Assembly (NCBI GenBank): GCA_031428275.1 | Contig: JANPPC010000041.1 | Span: 62,001 to 126,000 of the forward strand | DNA: 64,000 bases | Source: Pseudobdellovibrio sp031428275 | Lineage (GTDB): Bacteria > Bdellovibrionota > Bdellovibrionia > Bdellovibrionales > Bdellovibrionaceae | Direction of reading: 5' to 3' | Shown: positions 39,883 to 49,307 of the stretch, one piece after another | Layout: each line of letters starts with the position of its first letter | Position numbering within the stretch: the stretch's first letter is position 1 | Program-made: the position numbers and the translations under genes | Notes under the pieces: generated by a model | What the model saw: only the letters and a program-made list of their open reading frames with translations | Database searches by the model: none | Told to the model about the DNA's origin: nothing

Positions 39883-41085
39883 TTACTGAGTTGAGCCATA
39901 ACGACGTAAAGCCGTTGGAATTTCTTGAACTCCACCTTTAAGGTCCCATTTAAACGGAATTTTAACCCAGCCTTGTTGCCCCGGATAGAATTTCCATTTT
40001 TTAAGTGCAGATAAAGTTTTTCCGTCTAAATTTCTGTGGCCAGTTGATTGAACCAATCGAAATTGCGAAGGCTCGCCGGCTTTTGAAATGAAAGCATAAA
40101 AAATAACGCTGCCATTCTGACGACGTAGGCGTTCTTCTGTTGAATACTGTGGTTTCGGGTTACCAGGAATTTGACGAAGTTGCTCGAGCGAGCGTACGCC
40201 GTTGGGTTCGCCTGCGTTGGCTGTACTGGCTTTATCGGCACCGACATCGCCGTTACCGCGACCCTCTGATACTGAGTTAGCACCCGAGCCTTGGTTTGCA
40301 GCCGCTGCGGCTTGAGCTTCGCGGGCTGCTTTTTCTGCAGCGGTTCTTTCAGTCGCTTTCATCTGCGCCAGAGTTGCGGCGTTCTTTGAGCGGGTTGCTT
40401 TGAGCGCGTCTTCCATTGCTTTGGCTTTCGCGGAATTGTCATCGACTAAGGCCTGAAGTGCAGCGTCTTTTTCGTCGGCGACTAGTTTTGCTTCGGCATC
40501 CAGTTCAGCTTGTTGGGCTTGTATCGCGGCCGCATTCGACTTATCGATATTTTTAAATTCATTTTCAAATTCGTTATCTCCAAGATTGCCAACCTGTGCG
40601 GCTTCAACTCCGTCCATATCTAGTTCAGGCGCGGCAATATCTTCTAAAGTTTCGGGAACGCCGACCCGGGAAACCGCACTTTTTGCGACCTCTGCGTGTC
40701 CTTGACTGACGTGGCTCTTTACTTGAGCCGCTTTAGCTTTTGAAGATTTCATTTTTTGAACGGGCCCTGCGACGACCAAATCTTCTTCGGCCTCAATCGG
40801 AGCGCTTGGTGCCGCATCCAAAACGGGTTGGGAACCACTGGTGGCGGCAACTTTTGCACCTTGCGGCGCCGTTAAGGTTTTCATTGGTAAAACAACCGGC
40901 GTTTCTGCAGATACTAACTCAATCGTTACGACTTCTTTTTGCAAGTCTTGCATTTCGGGGGCTACGACAAACAAACTTCCGACCACCAGGGCAAAATGCA
41001 TGGCAATCGATAAACCAAAATACTTGCCAGAGTCCTCGCTGTTTGAATGCGCAGATAAATTTAGTAAATCGTAGTTCGTAGACAT
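39883..41085 (-). CDS. TonB/TolA-like energy transducer
   Basis: 400 residues; ATG at 41085 has GAGG five bases upstream. One N-terminal membrane anchor (about 26-45, FGLSIAMHFALVVGSLFVV). A long Ala/Lys/Glu-rich stretch (about 100-290) includes heptad-like helices (ALKATRSKNAATLAQMKATE) and a Gly/Asn linker. The C-terminal domain (about 310-400) has the TonB pattern: RRQNGSVIFYAFISKAGEP, LVQSTGHRNLDGKTLSALKKW. It would span the periplasm and couple inner-membrane energy to an outer-membrane partner. No exbB or exbD lies in the window. Confidence 0.85.
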   Translation of the reverse strand: MSTNYDLLNLSAHSNSEDSGKYFGLSIAMHFALVVGSLFVVAPEMQDLQKEVVTIELVSAETPVVLPMKTLTAPQGAKVAATSGSQPVLDAAPSAPIEAEEDLVVAGPVQKMKSSKAKAAQVKSHVSQGHAEVAKSAVSRVGVPETLEDIAAPELDMDGVEAAQVGNLGDNEFENEFKNIDKSNAAAIQAQQAELDAEAKLVADEKDAALQALVDDNSAKAKAMEDALKATRSKNAATLAQMKATERTAAEKAAREAQAAAAANQGSGANSVSEGRGNGDVGADKASTANAGEPNGVRSLEQLRQIPGNPKPQYSTEERLRRQNGSVIFYAFISKAGEPSQFRLVQSTGHRNLDGKTLSALKKWKFYPGQQGWVKIPFKWDLKGGVQEIPTALRRYGSTQ

Positions 41086-41226
41086 AGGCACCTCAGAGTA
41101 TATTGACTATACAAATTGGGGGCCGTACCAAAGACATTTGGCTTTATCTGAGCCACTGTATTCATGAAAAAATTACGTGGCTGTCTGGTCAATTGGCGCA
41201 GTGGTGGGCTGAGGGCTTTTTTGAAA

Positions 41227-42339
41227 TTACTCGTCTAGCAAGCCTTCGGGCATGAGCCCCTTGGCAATGCATTCGGCTAAATAGCGATGCTCTTCGCAGC
41301 CAATAACCAACATAGCTTCATCGATCGGACGAGGGTCTGGAGAAAGAATTTTCAATTTTTTTACTGCAAGTATTCTTGCGTGGCTTTGTTCTAGCTCTGA
41401 TTTTTTTAACTGACCTTGCGCGACGGCTTCGATTAAGCCATCAATTGCGATAGGCGGAGAGGTTGGCTCATTACAGTAAAGTAATAAATCAGCCCCAGCT
41501 TGCATAGCTAAAACCGGAATTTGGGCCTTATCGTAATGCTTCGCCATCGCTTTCATATCAAGATCATCAGTTATTACTAAACCGCGATACTTCAATTCAT
41601 CACGTAATATTTTTTTTAAAAATACTTCAGACAATGTAACCGGAAAATTTGGATCTACGTTTTTAAATAAAATGTGAGCCGACATAACCATATCTACTCG
41701 GCTACGCAAAGCTTTCCTGAATGGAACAAGCTCAACTTCGTTTAAGCGTTGTAAGCTTGCTTCTTCGACTGGTAGCTCTTCGTGCGAATCAATGATTGTG
41801 TGACCGTGGCCCGGGAAATGTTTTGCACAAGAAAGAATTCCTGATTTGATGTATCCGCGAACTAGGGCTGAGGCCATTTTTTCTACTTGATGTGGGTCTG
41901 AACTAACGGCGCGGTCACCGATGACCGTATTTTTGGGGTTCGTGAAGACGTCTACGCACGGAGCAAAATCTAAATTGATTCCGACGGCCATCATTTCGGC
42001 GCCCATACTTTGGGTGAATTTAAAGGCGACGGTCGGAGCATCAAGATCACCGATCTTTTTTAATGGTGGCCAAGCGGTGAACGGGGCTTTCAACCGCATC
42101 ACGCGACCGCCCTCCATATCAATGCCGATAAACAAGGGGGCGCGATCTTTCATGCTATGACGTAAAGATTGAATTTCGGCGCACAGATCTCTGATCTGTT
42201 CAGGATGAATACAGTTACGCGCAAATAGTACGATTCCCGCAATATTGTTTTCAACAATAAACTTTTTTTCGTCGATCGTTAACGTGGCGCCAGAAACACC
42301 GATCAGCATATGTTGGCCTAATAATTCACGAATGCTCAT
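41227..42339 (-). CDS. nagZ: Beta-N-acetylhexosaminidase NagZ (GH3)
   Basis: 370 residues without a signal peptide, so cytoplasmic. It removes GlcNAc from GlcNAc-anhydroMurNAc muropeptides in peptidoglycan recycling. The substrate-binding KHFPGHG is at 173-179 followed by DSHEELP, and the nucleophile Asp lies in ITDDLDMKAM (near 258). It is in the same window as murA and the AmgK/MurU-like pair. Confidence 0.93.
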   Translation of the reverse strand: MSIRELLGQHMLIGVSGATLTIDEKKFIVENNIAGIVLFARNCIHPEQIRDLCAEIQSLRHSMKDRAPLFIGIDMEGGRVMRLKAPFTAWPPLKKIGDLDAPTVAFKFTQSMGAEMMAVGINLDFAPCVDVFTNPKNTVIGDRAVSSDPHQVEKMASALVRGYIKSGILSCAKHFPGHGHTIIDSHEELPVEEASLQRLNEVELVPFRKALRSRVDMVMSAHILFKNVDPNFPVTLSEVFLKKILRDELKYRGLVITDDLDMKAMAKHYDKAQIPVLAMQAGADLLLYCNEPTSPPIAIDGLIEAVAQGQLKKSELEQSHARILAVKKLKILSPDPRPIDEAMLVIGCEEHRYLAECIAKGLMPEGLLDE

Positions 42340-42370
42340 AGAAATCCTTTAGCGTAGCTATCTGAATAAA

Positions 42371-43150
42371 CTACTTCGATTGATAGACGTTAACTTTTCC
42401 GGCAGGTATGTCGCCGAATATTCTTTCTAAAGTGCCGGCGGCCACTTTGATGCCCTCAAGAGCTTCAGCGTTCGATTTTACTAACTCTGTTTCGATGCTG
42501 GTCGATTTTGTAATTGCCGAAACAACTTCGCCGCGTGAGGTAACTAAGTTTTCGTATTCAGAGCCCGCAAAAGAGTTTGTGATTTTTAGAAGCTGTAAAG
42601 TACCTTGCGTAACCATTTTCTTATCAACAATAGCTGTACCTTGCATCAAGGCGGGGCCCTCTTCGGTGACAGCAAAGAAATCAAATTTCGAATCTGTTTT
42701 CAAACCATCTTTACTTTTCAACATGAGGTAGTACAAAGCAGAAGATAAGAACGCATCTTTTTTAGTAAGGGTTTCATTAATTTTAATCTTTTTACCGTTC
42801 TCGACAGCTTCGCCAGTCATCTTTCCGTTTTTGAAAGAAACTTCAATTGTCTTAGTGGTTGATTTACCTTCGGCGGCCAGATAACTAATTTTTAAAGGTT
42901 TCAAATCGACATCAGATGTTGCTTGGTACGACTCGGTCATATCGAAGCCGTTTTTTCCTAAACGAATAAAACTTGTACTTTTAAACTGTTTTGATTTTGT
43001 ATCCATCTCGTGGCGAAGCACCATAAAACCAATGTGTTTTTTAAATTGAGTCACTTTATAATAACCCTCGAATAAAACCTCTGCCTTTAAATTCACAGAA
43101 ATACTAATTAAAAAGGCGATGACTAGGATTGGACGAATTGATTGAAACAT
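42371..43150 (-). CDS. Exported protein of unknown function
   Basis: 259 residues with signal peptide FQSIRPILVIAFLISISVNLKA; start preceded by GAGGTAAAAA. The mature protein is a mix of strands and Lys-rich helices (YYKVTQFKKHIGFMVLRHEMD). It resembles periplasmic proteins with a YxVxxxxxxIG opening, but I cannot name a family. It lies 31 bases upstream of nagZ and is likely co-transcribed, so a link to envelope turnover is possible. Confidence 0.72.
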   Translation of the reverse strand: MFQSIRPILVIAFLISISVNLKAEVLFEGYYKVTQFKKHIGFMVLRHEMDTKSKQFKSTSFIRLGKNGFDMTESYQATSDVDLKPLKISYLAAEGKSTTKTIEVSFKNGKMTGEAVENGKKIKINETLTKKDAFLSSALYYLMLKSKDGLKTDSKFDFFAVTEEGPALMQGTAIVDKKMVTQGTLQLLKITNSFAGSEYENLVTSRGEVVSAITKSTSIETELVKSNAEALEGIKVAAGTLERIFGDIPAGKVNVYQSK

Positions 43151-43300
43151 TTTTTACCTCGGTGATCATTCAAGTTTAGACAGGTCAGATGGTTAAATCA
43201 AAGGTAAATCAAGGGGGTTTGTCTCAACTTAAGTCGTGCTAGAATGAAAAAGTCCCGCTAATCAGAACGATCTGTTGTTTGCTACCGAAATCTTATTAAA

Positions 43301-45679
43301 ATGATGGTGGGAATGAACAAAGCTACCAAGACCACAAAAAAATTTGTACTGTCGCGCAAAAACCAAAAAGGCCAAGTCGCCATTTTTGTCGCGTTGATTT
43401 TTCAGGTCGTATTTGTTTTCTTCGCTTTGTTAATTAACGTGGGCTTACTCGTTCATCACAAAATTAATTTACAACAGTCTACTGATTTAGCGGCCTACTA
43501 CGGCGCGATGAAGCAAGCCGAAATGATGAACGCCGTTTCACACGTTAATTTTCAAATTCGACAGTCGTGGAAGCTGCTGACTTGGCGATACCGAATTCTG
43601 GGCACGTTTGGTTTTCAGAAAGATCGCCGTGATGGCAACAGTCAAAATTTTCCGTTTGATTCAAGTTCTGGAAACTTTCTTTACAATGCAGAAGATAACA
43701 CAACATGCAGCTCGCCGCCGTATGTCGCCGGAAAAGGTATTCAAGATTTTCCGTTTTTTTGCGTTGGTCATGGTGGGTTTTTAGGCTGGCCTAATCTATC
43801 TGATACCACATGCCAAGTCAGTTGTAATAATTTTGATGGCGCCAGGGGTATTAACGCGATTCCACCTATCGGCGGAGTCAACACAGGCTTTAACGGTGTT
43901 GGCGGTCCGCAGATTGATGCGCAAATTAGATCTGTAAATAATATAAATGCTGATCTATGTACGAACCTTTCAAAATTCGGCTCAACGATCTTCGCACGTT
44001 TTTTAAATTCGTATATTATTGAGGCTTCACAACGTAAAGAAACCATCGAAATGCTGGCTAGTAATTTGTCGACTCAAGCCGAAACTCAAGTTGATTTAGA
44101 TGGCGGAAAAGTACTAGATGGGGTTAAAAAAACGTTAAAAAATAACTTAACCGAGGCTAATTCTGCGTCGCTTGAAAATGTTCAGGCCGTGAACGGTTTA
44201 AGTCAGGGAGAGTGCGGCTACGAATCCGGTGACCCGCGTAATAGCAGAAAAGAATTCTTAAAAAAAGTCGAATTTGAATTTATCAATTATTTTATTCATC
44301 ACTGCACCACAATCCCGGGAACCCCTGGCAGAAGTGAGTATCGCCCGCAAGGACTGTATGGAGTAAACGGCGAAGTGCAGAGTTTATTTAATCTTGACCC
44401 AGTTATTAAGGGTTACTTAGAAGATGTATTCAACGCAAATCATAAGCATATCATTGGCTTCGAAAAAAACCCAAATTGTGTAGAGTACTATGCTGTCAAA
44501 GCAAGTGCGACTCCAAAAATTCCATTTTTACCTATTGAAGCCGTTAAGCTAAATGCCGTTTCTGTTTTTAAACCCTTCGGTGGATCTATCGGCCCACGTT
44601 ATGGAAAAGGCTGGGCCGCTGGTGATTCAAAATCAACATATGACGAAATGCAGGATAGTTCTAAAGTTGATCAGGTTCTTCCTTACAGACAAAACCCAAC
44701 GGCTAGCATTGCGACAAGTTTAGTGCGCGGCTCTAGACAGTTACTTAATTTTTCATTATTTGTAGGGGATAAAAATGGAGTGGCAGATCCGCGCTACGTT
44801 GCCGCCTATCATTCGATGCTGGCCAAAAGAGATTTGCCTACAGGGGTTAGTTTTTATACGAACGAGCAAAATAGTCTTCAGAAACTTTATCCGGGTACCT
44901 CATGGCCTGCATATGATAACTGGGCAAGGATAGAGTCTTTTGCAAATCCCGCGTCTTATGATTCGCTAGCCGCCGTTGGCACGGGAACTCGCGCGCTTGA
45001 AATAACCGCGGTCGCGCCAAATCAATTTGATTTAACGTACTACTCGATTGACCCTGATTTTTATAACAATTATTTCGTAAAACTTTATAGAAATTTTGAC
45101 ACCATAAAATCAGCAGCCGGTGGGCGTGGCCCCGCCAGCCGAGACTCTTTACGACCCGATTTTGGAAACATAATAGATTCGAGTATTGTGGGTCAGGTAA
45201 ATCAACCGGCAGGATCGGCACTTTTTAGATCTACGTTTTCGGTGAAAGATCAAATTTTTCTAAAGAATAAAATTTTCGAAGCCCAGCCCGTTTCGCTGGG
45301 CAACCGCCGCCCCGAAAAGTATGCAGATCACTTTCCTTATTTAGCAAATACACAGGGAAGCTTACTGACAGGTTGGACTTTCAGCAGCTTTTCGAATTTC
45401 AACGACTTTCCGGAAAGCTTTGATGATGGCAAAACAATGCCTTTCGCTAAATGCCGAGACGCATGGAATAATACTGAAGGTTTAATAACGGCAGAACAGA
45501 ATTTTCTTAACCCCAAAGTAAATGGCGAACAGTTTCCGCCTACTCCGGGTAACTGCGTAACGGGTGGTCGAACAGGTTACTCAGTCAAAATGGTAAGTCC
45601 GGGCATGGTTAGCGGTAGCCCGCCTGAGGGATCAGAGCCAATATTAAATCCATTGCAATCGGGCTTCTTAGATTTTTAA
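43301..45679 (+). CDS. TadE/TadG-like pilus-assembly protein
   Basis: 792 residues. The opening is typical of TadG-like proteins: basic residues, then NQKGQVAIFVALIFQVVFVFFALLINVGLL (quoted as two parts: GQVAIFVALIF and FFALLINVGLL), the membrane anchor at about 27-52, then HHKINLQQSTDLAAYYGAMKQ, which is the conserved 'ldaAaLAaA' region. The large exported part has many cysteines. In Tad systems such pseudopilins lie with tad motor genes; none are here. Start uncertain among three close ATGs. Two secreted proteins follow on the same strand. Confidence 0.78.
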   Translation: MMVGMNKATKTTKKFVLSRKNQKGQVAIFVALIFQVVFVFFALLINVGLLVHHKINLQQSTDLAAYYGAMKQAEMMNAVSHVNFQIRQSWKLLTWRYRILGTFGFQKDRRDGNSQNFPFDSSSGNFLYNAEDNTTCSSPPYVAGKGIQDFPFFCVGHGGFLGWPNLSDTTCQVSCNNFDGARGINAIPPIGGVNTGFNGVGGPQIDAQIRSVNNINADLCTNLSKFGSTIFARFLNSYIIEASQRKETIEMLASNLSTQAETQVDLDGGKVLDGVKKTLKNNLTEANSASLENVQAVNGLSQGECGYESGDPRNSRKEFLKKVEFEFINYFIHHCTTIPGTPGRSEYRPQGLYGVNGEVQSLFNLDPVIKGYLEDVFNANHKHIIGFEKNPNCVEYYAVKASATPKIPFLPIEAVKLNAVSVFKPFGGSIGPRYGKGWAAGDSKSTYDEMQDSSKVDQVLPYRQNPTASIATSLVRGSRQLLNFSLFVGDKNGVADPRYVAAYHSMLAKRDLPTGVSFYTNEQNSLQKLYPGTSWPAYDNWARIESFANPASYDSLAAVGTGTRALEITAVAPNQFDLTYYSIDPDFYNNYFVKLYRNFDTIKSAAGGRGPASRDSLRPDFGNIIDSSIVGQVNQPAGSALFRSTFSVKDQIFLKNKIFEAQPVSLGNRRPEKYADHFPYLANTQGSLLTGWTFSSFSNFNDFPESFDDGKTMPFAKCRDAWNNTEGLITAEQNFLNPKVNGEQFPPTPGNCVTGGRTGYSVKMVSPGMVSGSPPEGSEPILNPLQSGFLDF

Positions 45680-45765
45680 AAATCATGTTTCAACTTGAGA
45701 CATCTTGTTCAAATACGTTCAAGTTTTCTAGACGTAAGACCGATTCGTATACATCGGGGGAAACC

Positions 45766-47940
45766 GTGCGTATAAATTGTATCATCCTATTAGGATTGTT
45801 TTCGTCGTCGTTTGCAGTCGCAGAGACGACAGTTCAATACACCAGTTGCGTAGATGTTACGATGGTTAATGTACTAACTGATTTACAGAAATCTTTTATT
45901 CAAACTTCTTCAAATCCTGAAAATGAAAAACTAAAGCTATACACACAATTTTATTCAGCCAAATATTCAACGACTAAAGCTGCGTGTCAACAGCAAGCTG
46001 TAAATCAACAAGCAAACGATCGCGCCGCCGCGGCACAGGCTTTTCAAACTGCGAAAGCAAATGGAAGTACTTCTGGTGGTTCAGCCACATCAACCGATAC
46101 AATGGCGGCAGTTAATGCAGGCTTAGGCGCTTACGTAGCTCTGAAAGATAAGCTGGGCCCAACTAAACCAAAAGCTACGCAACCGGTGGGCTCAACGTCT
46201 TCGCCAACTTCATCGCCCATTTCGCCGTCTTCTGTTTGGTCGAATGTTGATTCGAAGCCAGCTATTTCAAATTCAAACTCTATAGATAATCCGAGCGCTA
46301 TTGTGAGCGATGGCACTCCAACAAATTCAGTTAATAACATAAGCTCTAGCGAAAGCGACGGAATCGCGAAAAATGGAGTTAATAAACCAAGTGCCGAAAT
46401 TCAGGATTCAAGCGAGGTAGCGAGTTTGCAATCACCAGACCCAAGCGCAAAACCCCTAAATTTAAAATCAGAACTTGATGCAAAGGCCAACGCCGTCGGA
46501 ACGGATATTCCACAGGCAGGGTCTGAAGCAACAAAAGTTGCAAATTCACCAGATTCTATAGACAGCGTCAAAGCTGAATCGACTGCAATTACAGAAGCAG
46601 CCCAAGCCCAAGATGCTGTTATGAGGAAAAAGCTGGAAACAGCGCAATCAAGTGCAGAGTCGATTCGTTACCACACGGCGACTAAAGAAGAATTCAGAAC
46701 TTTATTAACCGAACTAAGTACTTATTTAAAAACGGGAAAGCCTACTTGCGTGAAGGCCGCCGAAAAAGCAGATATGCTGTGTCTTGAAAGCCCAGGCGTT
46801 AGCAATATTAAAACAATGATGGATGTCGCTGGTCCAGTAATCGCAACGATTAATGCCGCTTCAAAATCGTGTTCTACATTGAACAAGCTTACTTCTTTAG
46901 CGGGCACTGGAATGACTGTTGCCAGAGGGGTTTGTGTTGCTTCAAAGTTTATGTGCGACACATCGTGCGCGACCTCGGTTAAATCAATCACATCAATGCA
47001 GGCTCAATTTAAAAAACTACAATCACAGTTTAATGTTGAATCTAGAAATCTGGCAACAGGCTGTAGCGTGCCGAAGCCAGATCCAACTTGTCCGGATCAG
47101 AAAATTGAAATGAGCAATCTGGTTACGGCAATTAATACTTTTTCATCAGCCTTACCGCCAGAGGCAGCACCATCGCCAGGAACTTCAAAATTTTTAGCAG
47201 AAAAATGCAGTGGTTACGCAAAAGAAGTCGCTCAGATGGGCATTAGTATTTTAGGATTGGCGAAAGCCAGCAGTAATGCGGCCGATTGTGAAAAAAAACT
47301 ATCAACATCTGCCGCAGGTTCGGTTGTGACCACTCAAGAATATTGCTCAACGCCAGCGAATGCTTCAACAGATACGTGCAAATGCCAAAGAGATTCAACA
47401 GCTACGGGTTGCGCTAATGCCTTAGCCTCGAATGTAAATAATATAAATGACGGTCAAGGTAGTAATATTAAAACAAGCGCGGGAGTTAATGGGTTTGCTA
47501 CGGGAAATGTTCCGGTTACGCCAGATTCTGCATTAAAAGGTTTATCTGCTACGAATACAAATCCTGCTTTGGCTGCCGTAAATCGTTCGGGCGGTAAATG
47601 GGGAACGTCTGGCGCGGGCGGAAGTAGTGCTGCGGGTTCTCATGCGGGAAGTGGATCTGCGGCTTCGGCATCCACTGAAACTGCAAAAGCTGATAAGAAA
47701 GAACCTAAGAAATGGGACTTTGGTAGCTTCTTTTCATCAAGTAGTGGTGGTTCATCAACGGGTGGTAAGAATTCTTTAAATGGTAACGGTCTAGGTGAAA
47801 AAAAGATGGAATCACTTAATCGTAAGATAGCCTCAGAACAATTTGCTGCCGAAGTGTCGCCAGCATCAGGTAAATCTAACTGGGAAAAAGTTAAACGCAT
47901 GTACCTTTTAAAAGAAGCTTCTTTGATAAGTGGTAAGTAA
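45766..47940 (+). CDS. Secreted Cys/Ser-rich protein of unknown function
   Basis: 724 residues from the GTG at 45766, chosen because GGGGGAAACC precedes it and a signal peptide starts directly (RINCIILLGLFSSSFAVA). A frame extension to 45685 is not supported. A low-complexity Ser/Asn/Pro region covers about 130-280. A central part (about 300-530) has many cysteines (CVKAAEKADMLC, CSTLNKL, CVASKFMCDTSC). The C-terminus is Gly/Ser-rich (SSGGSSTGG). No family is recognised. It is the second gene of a three-gene run. Confidence 0.72.
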   Translation: MRINCIILLGLFSSSFAVAETTVQYTSCVDVTMVNVLTDLQKSFIQTSSNPENEKLKLYTQFYSAKYSTTKAACQQQAVNQQANDRAAAAQAFQTAKANGSTSGGSATSTDTMAAVNAGLGAYVALKDKLGPTKPKATQPVGSTSSPTSSPISPSSVWSNVDSKPAISNSNSIDNPSAIVSDGTPTNSVNNISSSESDGIAKNGVNKPSAEIQDSSEVASLQSPDPSAKPLNLKSELDAKANAVGTDIPQAGSEATKVANSPDSIDSVKAESTAITEAAQAQDAVMRKKLETAQSSAESIRYHTATKEEFRTLLTELSTYLKTGKPTCVKAAEKADMLCLESPGVSNIKTMMDVAGPVIATINAASKSCSTLNKLTSLAGTGMTVARGVCVASKFMCDTSCATSVKSITSMQAQFKKLQSQFNVESRNLATGCSVPKPDPTCPDQKIEMSNLVTAINTFSSALPPEAAPSPGTSKFLAEKCSGYAKEVAQMGISILGLAKASSNAADCEKKLSTSAAGSVVTTQEYCSTPANASTDTCKCQRDSTATGCANALASNVNNINDGQGSNIKTSAGVNGFATGNVPVTPDSALKGLSATNTNPALAAVNRSGGKWGTSGAGGSSAAGSHAGSGSAASASTETAKADKKEPKKWDFGSFFSSSSGGSSTGGKNSLNGNGLGEKKMESLNRKIASEQFAAEVSPASGKSNWEKVKRMYLLKEASLISGK

Positions 47941-47954
47941 TTTTGGAGGTTAGA

Positions 47955-49307
47955 ATGAGCAGCCTATTTAAAATGTTCTTAGCAACAACATTCGCTAGCT
48001 TTTCGGTTCATGCTGTTGAGCCAGCACCGGCGGTTCCAACGTGCAGTCGTGAAACAGAATCAACTGACGTAAACGGAGTTGTAACAAAGTATCCACATTA
48101 CTCATGTATCCAGCAGTGGAATGTTTATAATACTGTGCAAGCTAACTATAAAGTGGCAATTGCAAACGGAAAACAATCAAACTATGCCGGTTTAGTTGAA
48201 CCGACCAAGCCTGCAGATAAAAATTGTTCAAGCACTTCAGATGGTCAAACCAATCTTGCCTATCAGGCCTGCGTAATGGAAGAACAGCGTCAATTGCTAG
48301 CCTACAACGAACAAAAAGTTCGTTATGATTTGCAAAAACAGCAATTAGACCAAGCAGCCGCTCTAAAAGCAGATATTGATGCAAGAAATGCAGCCTCTGC
48401 TTCTGCAGGCTATGCGGCAGCCAGTGAACAAAATCAGAAAGGCTCGGCAGTTTATCAAATAGCATCATCTGCCGCAGGTGTAGCCGGTGGTCATTTCTTG
48501 ATGAGAGCAATGGGTTGTACGGGCACCTGTAACCCTCAGCCAGACTACGTGAAAGCGGCCGTCGCATTCGGTATCATGGGTATTGCACTGTCGCAGTCGG
48601 GTCGTATGGATCAATCAGGATATGCGGCTTGCCAATCTGGAAATGCGACTTCATCGAGCCAAGTTAGTTGCGGAACTGCACCCATTGCCGATATTGGTAA
48701 TCCGTATGATCCTTCGAATCCGAATAATATTTTAAGCCAAATCGGTAGCGACGGTAAATGTTTACCAACGGCTCCGGCTGACTGTGCGAACAAAGTAAGT
48801 TCGGCAGCAGGCTTAGCGGGATTAAAAATTTCAGATGTTAAAGGCGTCAATGCTTTTGCCGGCGACAAATTAAAAATTGCTGCCGATGGAACGGTCACTT
48901 TTCCCAATGGAAAGAAAACGACTTTGTCTGACCTCATGACCCAAGAGGGAATGGTTAAAGCTGGTCTATCTGCACAAGATGCGGCGGCCTTAATAAAACA
49001 GTTCGGAATTAATTCGGGTACGATAGCCGGCTTAGATGCGAAGAAAGAATTAAAAGATGCCAATACAGAGAAGCCATCTTCGTTAGACTTCGGTGATTCG
49101 GGTGGCACCTCATCAATTCAAAATAGCGCAAATAAATTAAACGGAAATGCCAACGCAGATAAAAATGCGAAACGGGCTCCAACTTCAGAAGGTCTTACAC
49201 GTAGCTTTAATGGTGAAAGCATCGGGGCGGCGGGTGATGATATTTTTAGTATGATGAATCGCCGTTATAAATTGAAAACCGCACAAGACACTTTTATTGG
49301 TCAGTAA
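47955..49307 (+). CDS. Secreted Ala/Gln-rich protein of unknown function
   Basis: 450 residues; ATG at 47955 has GGAGG six bases upstream. Signal peptide SSLFKMFLATTFASFSVHA. A Cys-containing segment follows (PTCSRETES, YSCIQQW, NCSSTSDG, ACVMEEQRQ), then an Ala/Gln-rich helix (about 120-160), a hydrophobic Gly/Ala stretch (ASSAAGVAGGHFLMRAMGC) and another Cys pair region. FPNGKKTTLSDLMTQEGM and AAALIKQFG are the most ordered-looking late parts. It shares the style of the preceding gene and ends 7 bases inside the convergent sugar nucleotidyltransferase gene. Confidence 0.72.
   Translation: MSSLFKMFLATTFASFSVHAVEPAPAVPTCSRETESTDVNGVVTKYPHYSCIQQWNVYNTVQANYKVAIANGKQSNYAGLVEPTKPADKNCSSTSDGQTNLAYQACVMEEQRQLLAYNEQKVRYDLQKQQLDQAAALKADIDARNAASASAGYAAASEQNQKGSAVYQIASSAAGVAGGHFLMRAMGCTGTCNPQPDYVKAAVAFGIMGIALSQSGRMDQSGYAACQSGNATSSSQVSCGTAPIADIGNPYDPSNPNNILSQIGSDGKCLPTAPADCANKVSSAAGLAGLKISDVKGVNAFAGDKLKIAADGTVTFPNGKKTTLSDLMTQEGMVKAGLSAQDAAALIKQFGINSGTIAGLDAKKELKDANTEKPSSLDFGDSGGTSSIQNSANKLNGNANADKNAKRAPTSEGLTRSFNGESIGAAGDDIFSMMNRRYKLKTAQDTFIGQ

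Noticed and set aside
48142..48567. 141-codon minus-strand frame rich in Leu, Arg and His
   Set aside because: Shadow of the same secreted-protein gene; no start signal.
48611..49108. 165-codon minus-strand frame
   Set aside because: Antisense to the secreted protein at 47955-49307, which has a signal peptide and a strong start; no supporting motif in the antisense frame.
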